DNA of 64,000 bases from Hemicentrotus pulcherrimus (GCA_003118195.1 BEXV01000446.1:127313-191312); one strand, 5' to 3'; counted from the stretch's first letter, positions 26,001-42,000 are shown. Notes: generated from the sequence alone by a model not told the origin. Made by a program: numbers and translations.

Positions 26001-29000
26001 TCTTAGTTTCACTATCTGGACAATTTATCCAGATAGCAACCACCATAGATTAATCCATCCTAAGTTTAATACCGGTGCTTTCTTACTTTCAGGGTTCGTC
26101 TTATCTATAACCGACTTCTTGCACACCCAAAAAATGTAATTGGCCATTATCTCAAGTAAACCTATGCTAAAAACTTTTGTACAATGGTAAAACTCCAATA
26201 GTACCAATATCACAAGTTTACAACAAGTTTACATAGCAATTAATCCTCAGATTAATGCATCTCAAGATCAATACAGATGTAGATGCAGACATTTCCTATT
26301 AACCACATTCCACTAATCCCCATCAAATTTCTTGCACCACAAGCCACAAATGGAGTTGACCTCTATCTGTCCATGGTTATGACAGTGACTTCAAACATGA
26401 TGCCCTGCCAACAAAATGGCCTGGTCAGTCATCCCTGATTAACACTAGATAATGTTCTCTTTAATTTCCATTTTCTATCCCATCAGGTAGCTAAAAATCA
26501 TAACAAATTATCCTTTGCTTATAATTTCCTACATTTGATCATGCACCAGGGATACTTGGACAAGTATCTCCTATCTTTTCACCTCAGAGAATCAACCGAT
26601 CACTCTTGAGGAACACACTTTGTCAATATTTCATCAATTTTGAGGGTCATTGTGAAAAATCTGAAGGTTATTGCCCCTGGCTGTTACCAATGTTGAGCTC
26701 TGCCAAGAGCAATAAACCTTCTAAATTTAGTGTTTGTCTTTGATAATGTTCTCTTTAATTTCCACTTTCCATCCATTAGGGTAGATTCATATTAACCCTT
26801 TGAGAGCGAGCCCGCGCACAGCGATTGTTTCCCCTGTGACGGAGGGATTTAGGTTACATCGCCAGTAATGGAAAATTTGGCGGTGCTTTCTACTTTTATT
26901 GCTCATTGCGCCTCATTCAGTAACTTTCGTGATTTTTAGTAAATGTACAAATGAAAGATCAGACTTTTTCCTTTCTAAAAATATAAGTTTTGTTTATCAA
27001 TACGAAAAATAAGGTCTGTTATTTTTAAGAGGAATCGCCGTCTTATTTTGCTGAAGCTTCACGTCTTTCCTTTTCAATACACTCACAATACAAATTGCGT
27101 AAGCACCGCCGCACGTCAGATCGGTCGATACCTCCATTCATTTCCCCATTGTCAATGATTGTCGTCTGCTAAACCCGTGGGGAGAGTAAGGGGTCGTTTT
27201 TCAGAACGTAACATTTAAACATTTCATATGCCCTCTCAAACCAAGACTGGCTTTAGCTTGATCAAGATACTTTACTCAAACCTGCTCTAAATGTACAGGT
27301 ATTAGAGTGGTTGTTTGTATTGTCACGTAAGATTGACCTATTGACCTACGTTTAGGCCCACATTCTCTTCTTTCAAAATGGTAATCTTTCAGAGCAGTTA
27401 CTTCTTTACATTCTTTTGTTCCTCTTAGGGTGGGGGATAAGCCTTTCATAAAAGAGGGCCATAGTACATGAATGATTCGCTAAATTGGTCAAGTTTATAA
27501 AATGAAAAGCGTATTGTCATGTAAATACACTACATCGATAAGGCGTGGATTAGTATATGATGAAAAAATGACACACCGGTAGGGTAGATGAATATAAATA
27601 AGTAATCAGGGTCGAAATCGAACTGATAATACGACCCGTAATACGAATATCTGAAATGCAGAAGGGTGCATGAAACTAATTGGAAGTAGCGTCAAGCAAG
27701 AATATAGAACGGACGCGCGCGTACGCGTCCGTCTCCAGCTGTATGGGTATTTCGGGGCCTCTCTTCGATCCGAACACTTACTTAGAGTAAAGTTGAAATG
27801 ATATCACTTTTTCTCGATTTTTTTCTACGTAACTATATATTTTTTTTGATAGATGAGATGAATGAATATATCTAAATACTACTTCAAAGAACTTTAGCAC
27901 ATAATAGCTAATAATAAGCTGGAAAACTTTGTCAATATATTAGGGATATATCTTGGCTTCTGTAGAAGCCCATCGTCACAGACCTAACAACTCGCTCGGC
28001 TTCTGTAGAAGCCCGTCGTCTCCAAAGTGTTAAAAAGTGTTGTTTTTTACAATATTTCCTTCAATAATCACTAAAAGAGGCTTTGCCTAATGTATCTTCC
28101 AGATTAAAAACATCACCAATTGCTCTAAAATGTTGACTTTTTGTTTGTTTGTAGTTCATTTGCCCTTGGACCAATTTTAAAAACAGACATCAGGGATAAA
28201 TTTTCTCACTTTGATCTTTGATAGTGTTTCGTTTAATTTCCATTATTTCATCCTGGCAGGTAGCTGATATCATAACAAATTATCCTTCAGTATCTCTTTT
28301 CCTTTGGGTAAACAAACACGAGGGATTGTATTGCATTTATCTCCATTATTTTAATCCTAAAGAATCACAGACTGCTCTAAAAATGACATACTAGTAGTAT
28401 ACAAGTACGATCACTTTGGTGTTGAGGGTTACCATGAGGAATTTTGATAATGTTCTCCTTAATTTCCATTTTTTCTCCCAGACAGGTAGCTAATATCCTA
28501 TCAAATTATCCTTCAGTTTAACTTTTCCTATGTGTGAGCACACACAAGGGGGTGTGACATATATCTCCTGTACTTCATATCCAATGTAGTGATCCTTTTA
28601 ATCTACATCAATCTGCTTCCAGACGAGCATCTTGAAGACGTTATATATCAAGGAACTCTGATGAAATTAATTTGATTTGACTTAAAATCATGAAAACAAG
28701 ACAAAGAGTAGTGATGCATACTTTATATATCTAAATTCAAACATAAGAGAAACCAGTTACTGTTTGCTAAAAACTATTCAAAACAGTCATATTTAGTTCT
28801 TCAGATGACTCAATAATCAATATCAATTATAAAAAAGCTAAATATCGTGGATACATTTGGAATAAGTAATAAAGATAATCACTTTTTCCATATTATTGAG
28901 TAATAGTAACAGATATCTAACAGTCCTACATGTAAGTTAAATATCTTCAGAAGATCAGCTCTTAATTAATCTCTATCTTTGTTTGCAATCTTCTTTGGTT

Positions 29001-32000
29001 TTAGATTTTTTAAAAAATATTTATGTTTAAACCTTCTCCTCTTTCTATAAAAAAATAAAATCAATAAATGAATACATCCAAGTTTACATGAATCTAATAG
29101 GAAATTATTCATCAACATTACATATGAAACTAGTAAACGGTCAAATCGTCGTTATATATAAAACCCATTCCTAAAACTTTTATGTGCTACCCTATACCAT
29201 AACAAATAGTAATTTTGCTATGAACTTCTTTAAACGAATTTAATACAAAATACTTTCATTATTCTTATAGGGACCCCACTGACAAAAAGAGATGCAATCT
29301 TATCATGACAAGCTATTCTGGGAAAACTTATACACTTTCTCAAGATTTTCCAAGTTTCTATTCCACAGCAGTTGTCTAGTCATTGTTCCTGAGTATAAAC
29401 TTATCTTACTTTCACTTTTATGCCAGCATATATGGGATGACACTGCACTTTTTAATCAGGCGTCATCATTCTTGATCACAAACAAATGTTCCATCAGGTG
29501 ATGCAGGGTGTTATCTGCATGAGATATCACAGTTAATGCACTTTGCTTGGAAGCGGTTTGGATCATGGATAGGGCGCCCTGAGGTGAGAAGTGTTCAAGC
29601 ATTCCCGGAGCTCCTGGAGCCACCGCGGATGAGGGAATATCAGGATTGTGCGGGCAGAGAAAGTGAGAGCTTGTATAGGGTAGGAGGTTGGGGGATTACC
29701 CAAGCATCGTGCATCGACAACACCTGATATGCGTGGATTATCACACACACTCACACACCCTCAGCTGAGAGTCGTACCTTTCAAAACAAACTTCCCGCCG
29801 CATCTGCGAACATTCTCCAAATCGATCCTGACATGTATCACATCCAATTATGACAAATCAGTTTCCTTGAACACTGACGTGGGGTGACATGTAATCTAGA
29901 GGCACACAATGGAGCCCGCGCTGTGGATTGTTTCCCCTCCTCTGGTGGATGGGTGAGCGAGTCGTTATTAATTCCAGTCGATACCCCAGCACCAAGGGGG
30001 CTGGTTGCACATGGAACGGTTCAAGTTGGGAAAGTGTCAAATAACGTCACGTTCATCAAGATAACCATAAAACCAACTGACATTCAAAGGAAATGTCTTG
30101 AGAAAACAGACATGATTTGCTCTTTTTGACAATGTACATTATATATTGATATCGAGATCATGATTAGAGAAGTAATATATAGATATAATATTGCATATTC
30201 ATCCATTTCCTAAGGGATCCAGGTAATCTACCATACTAAAAATCCTACCCTTTTTGCTTTTAACCCTACATCTATCTACAACAAGTTCAAAAACCACAGC
30301 CATTACCTGGTACACATATTAAAGTAGTCAATATTTCAACATAATTATTGGTCTTTTAAAGTTGCTTGTATCATCAAAAAGAAATATAAGCAATAACAAA
30401 ATTATCAATATACACAAATTCTGCCTACCTTTTCTTTGCTTTCTTCTTCAGAGAGTACACCTTATTTGCAAAGGGTGCAAAGGGACTTTTGATTGCCAAG
30501 TTCCTTTTCCCATTTTCGGTCCCCGATCTGCTTGTGAGCTTTTAATACGTCCACTTGGCTTACAGACAATAGGAAAATGAAGCAACTTTTATGAGGATCA
30601 GGTTTCAAATTGACTGTTCCTTAGTTGTCTGACCCTCTTGGGGGATGCATGGTCTCTAACCTAATTTGGGACTGGGTTTGATTCTGGTCGATACAAACTG
30701 TCTTTATTAGTTTTCAGTCATACCCAGCCAATAAAAACTTTGACAGTGCTTTTTTTTTCCTCCAACAAAACCCAAACAACATTTTCTAGAGTTCTTAGGT
30801 ACCGTAAGTTGTGGTATTGTAAATTCAATTCAATTCAATTCAAAATATATCCATGAATTGATATGTAGAATGATCATGAACATTCATACATTCATCAAAC
30901 TGGAAATGTTACAACAAAATGCATCTTCACCTTTTTTTGACACCCAAGATGTTTGAACGCCAAAGAGCACAACTTTTTCAACAATCAGCATGTTTAGGTC
31001 TTGTGAGCCCTCAGAGTGGTTAAAGGTGCACTGGGATGTATACCTCTCTTTCATAATACTGATTGATTTTTAGTTTGTTTAGTTTTTGTAAGTCATGAAA
31101 AAGATGTGATAAATATATACCACAACCTTCATTTATTAAACAGGATTCATTATCTTTGGTGATGATATGTTTATATCCAAAGGTAATAATGACTACTTCC
31201 AAGTTCAAACTACACTCTTCGAAAGATTTGACCACCTACATGCACATTCACAAACAATAAACATATTTAATCTCTTTGTTTATTTCTCTGGACATATATG
31301 CCAACATCAATCATCTAAATGTAGTTCACTGACACATTTCCTTCAGAATGAAAGAAAGCGGCTAGAAAAATAGGACAGTGCATAGTTTACCAGACTGCTT
31401 GGTTTACCGGGCCTCTTCAGTAATGTTTATGTTTTGTGTCCCCTTGTTGATTGCTCACACAATGAGAGCCAAATCAGAAACATAAACAGAACTTTCAGTT
31501 TCCTTTTCAGCGGCTTCATGGGATTCGGAATTCAACTTTGAACGATCCGTCTCCAAATGACAATTGAAAGTGATGAGGTAAAGAAAGGTGCACATGTATG
31601 AGGACACAGCAGCATTGTTTCTGTGAGGGGAAGTTTTTAAATCCTTTGTCAAGGACCCTGCATTAAGTTCAAGAAAATCAGTCACAACTGCTTAAAATCA
31701 TATTCTTATTCTCATTTTTCATCCCTGTCTCTCTCTTTTCTATAATCTCATGACTGTTTCTGTCTGTGTTGCTTTATATTTTTTCCTCATTGTCTCTCTC
31801 TGTCCCGCCCATTATTATCTCACTACCCCTAATTTTTTCTCTCTTTTTCCACTTGCCTTATTGTTCCTTCTTCCTTCATTCTTAAATAGTTCCCTATTTG
31901 GCTTTATTCCTTTCTCAAGGATCCAGAGCATGCCTCTTCTTTTCACATTTCAGGTTCATTTCCCTATTTCACACACAACCCCCCCCCCTACCATGTAACA

Positions 32001-35000
32001 TAAAAAATGTCATATCTGCTGAGAGCCAGAAGGACATTAAATATGTGATAAATCTCTTTTAAGTGATATGAGATAATGCCCTTCTGGCTCTGGAGATATT
32101 TTACCATCAACTTAATGTAGCTGAGTTAGCTCTAGTTGGTGTACAAAGAGGACATGTGTTGACAAAATTTCTGCATCTGCTTGATTTCCTAGTATCCAGG
32201 ATAGGATTGGCAAGCCATCAACAACAAAAGCCATTCCATTCTTTATTCCCTCTCTTACTATTTCAACGCAAAATGAACAAAAGAATCACAGTATCAACAC
32301 CACAAATAAAAATCTCATCTTAAGCCTAAAATCGATGTCACTCACTCTATCTCTTCTCTGTCTGTATTAAGAGTCAGATCCTAAAGTGTGGGGACATTCA
32401 GGAGATGGCAAGTACCATCAAACCCCACTGCAGCTTCAGAATGACATTGATCTTTTGAGATCCAACATGAACCTAGATATCAAAACCAGGCAGGGTTACC
32501 ATGCATCAAACAGGCCTATATGCCACCGAGAGTCCCTGTCAGTCCATAATCCCCCGCATTCACTTGGGACATCACCGCACTGGAGATTAGAGCCCAAGCA
32601 CGAAGCGCCCTGATCATTCTCACATGGTGCAGGAGTAACGTTGCATCTCTGACATGTCCTGACCATGAACCAAACTGAACCTGACCAGGACCATGTAGCC
32701 TGTTCAGACTAAAGGAAATTTATACAAACCTCAAATGAAAATAAGATTGTATAAGAATCATTGTATGGCAAAAGGAGCAGACAGACTAGAACACAATATC
32801 ATATAAAGGAACGTCAAATAAAGAAACTCGTTTTGAAGAGGTCAATTGACAAGACATTAACTATCCAATCCTCAGTACGCACTCACAATAAGCCCCATCC
32901 AGTTATACGATTTTCAAACGTAACAATGTTTAGACTAAAACAAGACGCTGATTCTTAAATGCGTTTTCATTAGAAACAATGCTGAAACACGCGTTTTGCT
33001 ACATGATGTTTTGTTTACGTTACTTTATAAAAAACGTTCAGACTAGTAACAATTAATAATTAAAAGTAATAACTTATTGAATAAATATACAATGAATTCC
33101 GTAGTCTGAACGCATGCAGGAATAGATCCCACCCATCAGGTTAACTTCTTGGAAGGTGACTCAGCGATTGTCATCACCCTCCCACCCTTTATTCGAAATG
33201 ATCTCTAATCCATGGCCATTTTTTTTTCAATTGTCTGGCTAAGCTTTATGATACGAGAAGAAGCTGTTGGTTTTGTAATTGTTTTATTTTTGCAATTTCC
33301 ACAAATGGCTGCAGGGTTTTTCGAAATTTCACAACACATGAAATGAGCTCCATTAAAACTGAGGTTTCATGTAACTGACTTGCATTTTTGACAGCTAGGT
33401 AAAGGTTGTGTGGAAGATTGAGAATGTCTTCCTCACAAAATAGAGGTCTCCCTTCAATGAGAAGATAGTGCACATACCATATTACCACTTTTGCTATATG
33501 AATTTAATGTTATCATATTAGAACCAAGGTTTAACTAATCTGCACAATCATGTTTTGAACAAGGCCTAGGTAATCCAGACAATCCTGTTTAAAGGGCAAA
33601 AATTTTGCTCTAAAATGGAAACTAGCATTCATTTCCAATTTCCTATACCCTAAAGCTTTTCTCTGTTTCAACTTATCATGACTGACCTTTGGAATGACAA
33701 GGTCTATCAAATCATGTTAGCTATATGTACTTTTTAAAACATAGACAAGGTATGAAAATGGATTTCACTGAAGGCTTGCAATCTTAATCTACAGAGAGTC
33801 CAATATCTCTATACTACAATACACATATCTATTTTTGTATTTATCCCACCGCTGCCATCCAAAATCTTTAAAATTAATTCAACATGTATTTCTGATGAAT
33901 TAAAACTTGATTTCTCCCAGCATATTCTTTCAATGCTTAACGTGTGTAAATAAATTAATAAACATATAATACAGGTATTTCTTTCTCTATTTCTAGATAT
34001 CCTGACATATTTTATTTAGTTTTGATATCATATCCTTACCATTTCTCCTTAGAAAAAAAAAATCACTACAATGCTACAGCTAATGTCAATCATAGTCAAG
34101 AAAGTGATCAGATAATTTAAGGCAACCAAACAAGGGTTTTATGAGAATGGTTAAGCAAGAGAACAGGATCTTCATTCCTCCTCCCCCCCCCCCCATCTCT
34201 TAAACAACACATTCCAATATCATGCCCCATTCAGGACAGCTATCTGTACTTAAGCGTGATGGTTTCTAATGAAGAAGATTTAAAGTCTAGGAGTTGAGAT
34301 CTTACCGTGGTTGTAGGAGGGTGGTGCTGATGGATGCTGATTGGTCCTCTGCGATCTTGATCCATGAACTTGACCTCTCCGGTGACCCCACTGAATGATG
34401 TATTGCTCAGATGCCTCAGGTATGTTCTGTGATACAAGGAAGATGAAAAGTTACACATATGTGATATATGTTTCACTAAAATTCATCAGAGGATTTTCCA
34501 TTAAATAGGGTTTGGTAATATGACCACGTATATTATGAAGGCTGAATCATATTCATAATTGTGAAATTTGTATTAATTAAAATGATCAATCAAGTCCATG
34601 ATATCATGCATTGTCAAATAAAAAAATACAAAGCATTTACATGACTTACTATCATCATACAGGTATTACATTTTAATGGATCATATCATACATACTTTAA
34701 TATAAAACACAATTCCTCAATCTTCATCAACCAAGACTGACATGTATAACAATGAAAAACAAAGTAAAGTGATAAAGACATGGAAAGCTCATGACCAGGG
34801 GGGTGTTTCACAAAGATCCCAAGTCGAACTTAACTCTAAGTTGGACTTAAATATTATGGAGAGCCATTTGTAGCCTTATAATGAAATACATTCAACAGCA
34901 AAATTCAAGTATTTTAGACTTTTCATAAATTCCACATCAAGAACATGAAATCTCCCAAGAAAATAGACAATATGAATGATTTGAATCAACATTTTATGCC

Positions 35001-38000
35001 TTATAAAATAATTTTTACAAAATATTTTCAATGATGCTAATGGCTTTCCATAATTCTATAAGTCCAACTTCGAGATAAGTTCAACTTACGTTCTTTGTGA
35101 AACACTCCCCTGGTCATCCAGGCTTACCTCTTTAATAAAATAGTACAAATTACTCCTTCACCAAGGCACACTGGCTATAATCATTCACACAGCGTCTCAT
35201 CATTGAAAAAAAATATATCATGTAACTTCCACTCTGCTATCAGCTAGGCAACCAGAGGCAAGGTAGGGAGCAACACCAATGACTCGCTAATAGAATACAG
35301 CAGATCTTTGATACAACTGCAGCTTTTATAAACACAGGAAACCCAAGTGAATGCTCAGAACGACGAAGCTGTTGACTGAATGAAGCATATATCATACAAA
35401 TCAGAGTTGGTTTCCCTCGAGCTTGATTTTTCCAACAACCTCCCGTCAATCTACAATCATGCAGAGAACCCTCAGAGACCTTGGGACAATCCTCAAGAAG
35501 GGAATTCAGTGGAGACATTCTCTACCTATGAAACGACATATCACCCAGTCGAACAGAGCATTGCCCGTAGCAACCAATTTCCATGGGAGAATAGATCAGA
35601 GTTAATTGCTCAGAGCTCTCACGTATGTTCAAGGTCAATACAAAATTCAAATCAAAACCCTTAATCATGCATCTAGTAGAGAATGTATTGCAATCAAATG
35701 TGTCAGCTGGCAAAAACAGTTTTACCCTGTAAGTACCTCTTGAAGTTGTACATATAATCTGGTGCAATAGATATCTAATTCTGACTCTACAGAAAAAAAA
35801 AGGTAGATTCGTTTTTTTACTTGAAGATACATTAATATTGTTTGTAGTCCCTTTCAGTAATGCATCAATCATTAAAAACCTAGTCCTTTAAATAGGATGT
35901 AAAATCATATGTCACTTATAGCTTAAAAGGAATCTTTGCCACTCAGGTATATGCAAGGAGTTACTACAGGGAGCTTGCTGTTGTAACTTGTTGGTAATGG
36001 CACAATTCAACACTAAATTCTATAGAACATAAAATTCCAAAACTTATCTCCTGCTTATTCATGAATCTACAAAAGAAGAGGAAGAAGACTGAACATTTAA
36101 ATGACCATTTTTCTTTGTGATGACTTCATCTCATAAACTGAAATCCAAACCGCACAATGATCTTGATCACCCCTCTGTTGCGAACGTCATCATGCTTTTC
36201 TTAATCATATGCACCTTCCTGGACATAATGACCACAGATTTAATCCAACCAGGATGAGGTAAGGTTGTTTCCATGACAACATACAACAATGCCATGTCCA
36301 AGGAGCACTCTGTGGATAAATATAGCATCATGATTCACATTTTGGAATCACCCTAAATGCATGCTGAGGTTATATGGGATTAATACATCAGATCCTATCT
36401 TACGGCAGATATTCTGTTTCTTCTAAATTAGAGAGGTATAAATTTACCTTCAGGTCTTGTTTTCAGAGTAGTTTCTACTTTGGAAAATATGCATAGCATT
36501 GAAAAGGGGAATTTTTACATCATAAGAGACTTTGTTCGACTATGAGACTTAAAACTGCCAATACATCAGAAAGACTAGTAGAGGTACAGGTAAACACAAG
36601 TACGTACAACTTGCTAGGCAGTCTCTTTCCAAAATTATTAATTTATTGAATTGTTTCTAAAAAAGAAAAGAAAAAGAATATAGGGTCTAAAAAGAAAATG
36701 GGCAGAAGGAACGGGGATGGGAGGAGAAAAAATCCTAAAAATAGTCATTTATGACATGAAATTGTACATATGTACAATGTATATATATTTATAAATAATT
36801 CATAAAATAGTGAGTGGCAAAAATAGTCAAATGTGACTGATTGCCAAACAAAATCAAATCAAGAAGAAGAAGAAGGGGCTGAAAGCAGTTTTCCCCCCTC
36901 CCCAATAATAAATTTGAATGTGCATCATTATGCAGTGTGCATTTCAGATTGATAAGTTTAGCCCCATCCTCATCCTGAGGATGGTCTGATGGTTCTGAAT
37001 CTGGGGTTGCCCTTAGTTAGCTTCTTTCTGAGGAAAAGAAATATGTACGCAAGGATCAATAAACGACTACGCCCTTTTCTCTGCCTCTTTGTCAACCCTT
37101 GCGTATTAGAGTTCATCATTTCACAAAGTACATCTTGAAAAATGACTAAACTTCTTTATTCTTTCCTTGCCGAGGTCTAGAGGCAATTGGGAGATAATGG
37201 GAAAGCTTGCCGAGTAGGAGTTCCGAGGCAAAGAAAAGATAATTGGAGAGCGCCTCCTGATACATCATGATGAAAGAGACCTGGCGACATCAGTCACACC
37301 CCCTGGGACCCCCTGGGGGAGGGGATGATAGACACAGCAACGGGTGGGGGTGGGGTGTCTAGCTGCAGCTAGAGGATCTGACTTGGAGATGGATAGCATA
37401 GTCTAGCTTGGTTTAAGATCATGTGATACAGGACAAGAAGTCAAGGTCGTGGCCTGTCGGTCTTCATCCTCTATCAGATAAAAACCTGAGAATTGGGTTA
37501 AACACATGCAGCGGGGGAAGTCTCATATTGCATAATAGATCCTTTCCTCTTGGTTGCCGGGCAGCAGTGAAAGATGTGATCAGACGTTGGTTTCGTTGCA
37601 AGGGGTCGGAGAGGTGTGACAGGAGAACAATCAACCTCAGGTTCCGATCATCAGCACCCCTAGATAAGGTACGCCCACAGGAGCATATGATGGAGACCAA
37701 GAACATGTTCAACCCCAAGATGTCCGGTATTAGTGTTCATCATTAAAGTTAAGCCGGCAACTCTTGAGATGGTTCCATACAAACAAGGATACAATCCTCA
37801 ATTTACTTGGAACCAACACCAGCTACTTGCAATGTATTCTTACAAGCCATTTCTAATGTCTTCAAGAAAGTGTGGCTTAGAAGCAAGCAGTGGTCTCACA
37901 ATCACCAAGTCTATGGTTCAAGACAAAGCCCATGATCAAAGTGCCCTACGATAAGGCATTAATCTTCAGTTACTACCCATTCTTTAAAATCATACTTGAA

Positions 38001-38969
38001 AGATATAGGCACTCTGAATACTTACATGTATCTTAACTATACTTTAGGTTTCACTCCTCAGGTAACATAGGTCAAGCTTGTGCTAAAATAAATAATTAAT
38101 TTTTAAATAATAATTTAAATTGGTGGCACACTACACAAATGATAACATAAGTTCTTTTACATTATAGAGGACAGAGGCTGAATATTTTAAAAACTGCCAT
38201 TTTATATGCAATATTTTTAAAAGTATGATGCAGCAATAATTATGAATACAGAAAGATTTAACAAATGATAATAAAAATCTACAATGCATAATTACCTGAT
38301 GGTTTGCTGAGATGAGAGTGTATCCAGTGCTGCTACATCATTGAATAAGAGTTTATCAAGGGCATAGGCATACGTCCAAACCGTGTCATAGGCATAAGCT
38401 GCATAGGTAGATGGCATCTTACCCTACAAGTAAGAAACAATATCAAAGACGGAAGAGCAGAGACAGGTTAATAAGTGATTAGCCAGATAGAGAGATGGAT
38501 TTAATGCATATTTTCACATGTATCTTGTCTTTTTATCAAATTTTCCACACATAAATCATATGGAAACAAAGCGGTGATAGAACTTATAACCCTTTGCTTC
38601 TGGAACCAGTTGGCCCATGCATCAAGACTATGGCAATGAATGAAGTAGTCAGTAGTCAAAGGGTTAACTGAGTGATGCAGATTATTTCATTCGACTGTCG
38701 AGTTTATTCAGATCTTGTATTTTGTGTCATGAATGACCAACTTTTTCAGAGGACAACCCAAAAGTAATTAATGCAGTCATGGGATCTTTTAATCGTTGAG
38801 GATGAGGAATATAAAAGGAGAGTGTACCCCTTAAACTGATCATTGTGTTTCCTATAAACATTTATTGTTATCTCTCCAGTCCAATAAAACAATTTTATTT
38901 CTCATGACACAGGGCTCTCGTCACGCTATTCCCTGACTTTATCATTTTCTTGAATTCTTGCCAATACTT

Positions 38970-39024
<55 letters not shown>

Positions 39025-42000
39025 AGTAAGTCATGTTGCTTCTCAATATTGTTTCCCACATCCTCTTGCTTCTCCTTGTTCTTTATACAGTACTTCCTGA
39101 TTTATTTATTTTTTCTTCTCATTTCTGTCCTCTCTGAAACATATTTTCTGTTCACCATTGCATCGCATTTCCCCATCATCACTTTCTTTCAACTTAACAA
39201 AATGTAATAATCACAATACAGATATCTATTTCTTTGCAGCGCAGCAATTATACAATAATAGGATTTCCAATGACGTAACATTCAGCTTTTGAATACTAAA
39301 TGACAACTCTGTATAATCATCATTCTATTCTTCTCAATAGCACACAATCAGATCAGATTATGAAGTGTATACATTGGTTATATTGTCTACTTATGCCTAA
39401 TGAAGGGCTTTATACTAACAAGCATCTAGGACTTGTAGGTACCCAAAATCTTATGTCAAGCTTCAGCCCCTTACAAAGAAACAAGAAAATTAGCACTGCC
39501 TAATGGAATACCTATCCTCACATTTATCTATCAAGCTTCATCCAATATCTCACCTCTTTCTCAATGAGTGAATTATACTCATTAATCCATCCTTCTACCG
39601 TCTCATGGCCTGGGACGGGTCTATCCCAGTTGGCGATATAAGCTCTGGAGAGGCTGATGTAGCCCTTGATGGCCTGAATCATCTCGGTAGTGGTACAGCT
39701 GATGTTGAAGGAAGAGGGCGAGGTGGAGAAGATGGAGTAGGAGGGGGAGTTCTTGTTGTGATAATCGGTATCCCACCATGCATCTTGGTACCATTCGGGA
39801 AGGAACCATTGGTAGCCTTTCTCTCCTGTCAATCCCTGAAAGTACAGCAATTATGATTCCACATCATAAAAGTAATTAAATAATGATTCACATCTTATTT
39901 TGCTAAGACTAACAAGTCTGTAGGCTCAAAAGCCATTCCAAACATGACCCTAAACATGCTATAGGCTAGCTACAGGCTTAATCAATTCTATATCTCCCTT
40001 CCTTTTCGATTTTGTTTTGTTTTGTTTTGTTACAACCTCGCTCCACATAAAACTGAATATATTTACATATAAATTGTTAGTTACTAACTGAGTGGTAAGC
40101 CAGTGGTTTCAGAACCAGGAGGTTCCGGGTTTGAAACAAAGTCAATGTTCTAGTGCCCTTTGGTTACAAGGCATATATTATCCTCATTACCAGGTCCCTT
40201 GGAGAGGACTTTAATCCATTGTTCCCCTGTTAACTTACCTACATGCATGTATATATTTCTTCTTTAAAAGCAGTTTGGTTTAAAAAAACAATCAAAGCAA
40301 CTATCAAACTTCATATCAGTCCAACTTCCAAGACTTTCAACCCCCCCCCCCACCCCATTGAACCCTAACTTATTCAAACAGAATTCACAGTAGCCTGAAT
40401 CAAAGCAACTATCAAACTTCATATCACTATCAGTCTGAATCCCGAGACTTTCAACCCCCCCCCCCCCAAATCAGTAACTCTTAGAAGGTAGTAGCCTGAT
40501 GGATGGTTGTCTTAGAATATATTACATTAACACTAAAACCCACCTGCTTATGTGCTTCACAGAGCACGAGCCTGGCAACATTCTCCGGGAAATACCCAAC
40601 GATGATGTGGGCCTTCTTGGACACGATCTCCTCCAGATAGGAGCTCACTGCCGCCTGGTTGACTTCATTGGTCGCCATGTAGATGTCGACCACCATCTCA
40701 ATGCCGCCCTCTATCATCACCTCCTCCATGTTCTTCATGACCTTGTAGGTGATGTCCTCGCTGTCCGACAGCAATGCATAGCGCCCCCAGCCAAAGTTTT
40801 GGAAGAGCTCGATCAGGGCATAGCTGGAGAGTATGGAAGAAACATAAGAACAATATTATGAACAGTTTTGAAAAGAGAGGGGGTGGGAGAATAAATATCA
40901 CATTGATTATACTATATGTATTATGGATATTGAGAATGTAATTTTGCCAAATATAGATTACAATAATAGCTTGTAGATCTGAAGAAATCCAACATGAAGA
41001 GTATTTCATTAAAGTTATTTTCAAGCAAGTTCTTGGTAAATAACAGGTGATATATTTCTTAAATTATAAACGAAAAGGAAACTAATTTGCTTGAGTTGCT
41101 ACAACAGAAATGCCAACTGATATATCTTTATCTAGATCTATATAAAGAATTAAAGAACAAGAGTGTTTGTATGACGAAGACAAAAATAAACACTTATTTA
41201 CAAGTACAAGTGGTTCATTGTTTCTTATATGATTCATTCAGAACCATATCAAAGAATTAAAGAACAAGAGTGTTTGTATGACGAAGACAAAAATAAACAC
41301 TTATTTACAAGTACAAGTGGTTCATTGTTTCTTATATGATTCATTCAGAACCATATCAAAGAATTAAAGAACAAGAGTGTTTGTATGACGAAGACAAAAA
41401 TAAACACTTATTTACAAGTACAAGTGGTTCATTGTTTCTTATATGATTCATTCAGAACCATATCAAAGAATTAAAGAACAAGAGTGTTTGTATGACGAAG
41501 ACAAAAATAAACACTTATTTACAAGTACAAGTGGTTCATTGTTTCTTATATGATTCATTCAGAACCATATCACTGTCGATTGAAGAAATCTCAAAAGTAA
41601 CAACTTGAATTTTTCATTTATTTTACAACCTGGAAACAAACATATGAGACCAAATCTGTGATTAGGATGATACAATTTACATCTCCAGTGAAAGATTGGG
41701 CTTTTCATTATTCACTTTTCTTTAGAATTTAATAAAGCATGATGACTGGAACTTTAAATAGCCCTCTTTTTCCATGCCATCATTTGTTTATAGAGAGATT
41801 TATCAATATCCGGCTACCACTGACGGATGATGTTGATGATTTCTGATATTATATCTCTTGATTCTTTATTTTCAAACAGCAGGTATAACAATAGAGTACA
41901 GAAACTTCTTCAGTTAACAACTGACAGGACATTCTAAACATTAGTCTGTAACTTCAGACTTACTTTGATGAAGCAATTAGCAACCAGGACAAGGGACATG

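Larger units (their letters stand above)
22668..34305. other. Large receptor intron (v11-v12), repeat-rich, no gene recognised
   Basis: 11.6 kb with no plausible exon. It holds a three-copy degenerate repeat at 24329-24720, GTGAACCCCA/CATCAAGC repeats at 25185-25335, a dispersed repeat at 26449-28540 interrupted by a piggyBac-like element, and a palindromic element at 32011-32100. Pyrimidine-rich stretches at 31720-31990 produce spurious ORFs. Confidence 0.7.

Noticed and set aside
35240..35872. Cluster of ORFs on both strands (60-116 codons)
   Set aside because: No domain, no phase-compatible splice sites with the receptor exons; intronic.
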